Part shown: positions 63,439 to 64,000 of the stretch, piece by piece | Layout: every line of letters begins with the position of its first letter | Numbering within the stretch: the first letter of the stretch is position 1 | Source: Cobetia amphilecti | GTDB lineage: Bacteria > Pseudomonadota > Gammaproteobacteria > Pseudomonadales > Halomonadaceae | Assembly: GCF_020217465.1 (NCBI RefSeq) | Contig: NZ_CP084115.1 | Span: 1,798,001-1,862,000 of the forward strand | Length of the DNA stretch: 64,000 bases | Direction: 5' to 3' | Program-made: the position numbers and the translations under genes | Notes under the pieces: model-generated | What the model was told of the DNA's origin: nothing | Database searches by the model: none | Seen by the model: only the letters and a program-made list of their open reading frames with translations

Positions 63439-64000
63439 TCAGCCGTTGAGCACGCCCAGCCAGGCCCACAGGCCGAGCAGGGTGGCGATCAGCACCGGCG
63501 GCGTCAGCACCAGGCCGACCTTCATGTACTGCCCCCAGCTGATGTGATGGCCTTTCTGATCGAGCACATGCAGCCACAGCAGTGTGGCGAGACTGCCGAT
63601 CGGGGTGAACTTGGGCCCCAGATCATTGCCGATCACGTTGGCGTAGACCATCAGCTCACGCGTCGCGTCACTGACCTGCTGCGTGGTGAGGTGGTCGATG
63701 GCCAGCGCGCCGATCAGCGTGGCCGGCATGTTGTTCATCACCGAGGCGGTGACGGCGGCCAGCACGCCGGTGCCGAGGGTGGCGACCAGCTCGCCCTGAC
63801 TGGCAAGCCAGGCGAGGATGTCGCTGGCGTGATCGGTCAGGCCGGCATTGCCCAGCCCGTAGACCACCAGATACATGCCCACCGAGAACAGCACGATCTG
63901 CCACGGCGCGCCGCGCAGTACCGGGCCGAGTTCGATCACGGCATCACCGCTGCCCAGCCAGCGCCCGGCGATGGCCAGCAGAATCAGCGCGGCGCTGCCG
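63439..64000 (-). CDS. arsB: ArsB-like arsenite efflux pump, C-terminal part (5' truncated by window)
   Basis: The minus-strand frame is open to the window edge, so the N-terminal part lies beyond base 64000; about 186 residues are visible. The conserved ArsB end appears: [47 protein letters not shown], then a final membrane helix. It would extrude arsenite from the cytoplasm. A GTG at 63939 is an internal codon, not the start. No other ars genes are visible inside the window. Confidence 0.85.
   Translation of the reverse strand, partial: GSAALILLAIAGRWLGSGDAVIELGPVLRGAPWQIVLFSVGMYLVVYGLGNAGLTDHASDILAWLASQGELVATLGTGVLAAVTASVMNNMPATLIGALAIDHLTTQQVSDATRELMVYANVIGNDLGPKFTPIGSLATLLWLHVLDQKGHHISWGQYMKVGLVLTPPVLIATLLGLWAWLGVLNG

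Overview
This 64 kb window is GC-rich chromosomal DNA from what looks like a marine or halophilic gammaproteobacterium of the Halomonadaceae (Cobetia/Halomonas type). That placement is an inference from base composition, the gene families present (GAK-type cluster, CuyA/HpsN with a TRAP transporter, NDH-2, MntP with a manganese riboswitch, RhtA paired with an XRE-cupin regulator) and the terminator style; no rRNA or marker gene confirms it. I see no tRNA, rRNA, insertion sequence, prophage or CRISPR array. About 56 protein genes are supported; the first (D-Ala-D-Ala dipeptidase) and last (ArsB-like pump) are cut by the window edges.

Layout. 1-5.8 kb: dipeptidase end, an M20 amidohydrolase with a GntR/FCD regulator, type II NADH dehydrogenase and a lactate-dehydrogenase-like flavoenzyme. 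6.0-13.7 kb: a compact cluster of a kinase-like protein, an ATP-grasp ligase, an HPr-kinase-related kinase and a SixA-Nudix fusion in one tightly overlapping operon, followed by a second histidine phosphatase, a metallophosphatase behind a clear Pho box, and an amphi-Trp protein. The ligase, amphi-Trp and kinase members match the uncharacterised GAK system. 13.8-21.6 kb: class A beta-lactamase with an Anr/FNR-type site upstream, an Old Yellow Enzyme, an EamA transporter, and an operon of hydroxyacid dehydrogenase, class II aldolase, TetR regulator and aminotransferase. 22-31 kb: a probable C3-organosulfonate catabolic cluster (LysR, CuyA, HpsN-like dehydrogenase, DegT aminotransferase, TRAP transporter PQM, Asp/Glu racemase). 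31-38 kb: NimR/NimT-like pair, periplasmic cyclic phosphodiesterase CpdB, a mini 2OG oxygenase, an alpha/beta hydrolase and a GNAT protein. 38-43 kb: a four-gene nickel/peptide-type ABC importer with an operator-like palindrome over its promoter. 43-54 kb: TspO, RhtA/XRE-cupin, NhaC antiporter, DUF3455 protein, peroxiredoxin, riboswitch-controlled MntP, YghU and a TetR-quinone oxidoreductase operon. 54-64 kb: TonB siderophore receptor with a Fur box, a LysR regulator, an HD-GYP phosphodiesterase, a DUF1989 protein with a sodium/solute symporter and divergent LysR, and the ArsB-like pump.

Two themes stand out. First, phosphate and phosphoryl chemistry is concentrated at 6-13.7 kb (two kinases, two histidine phosphatases, Nudix, metallophosphatase, Pho box). 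Second, intergenic regions repeatedly carry short imperfect tandem repeats (unit 9-19 bp, 2-8 copies). The unit differs at nearly every locus, but one 11-bp family occurs twice in opposite orientation 33 kb apart. These arrays are not REP elements or CRISPRs that I recognise.
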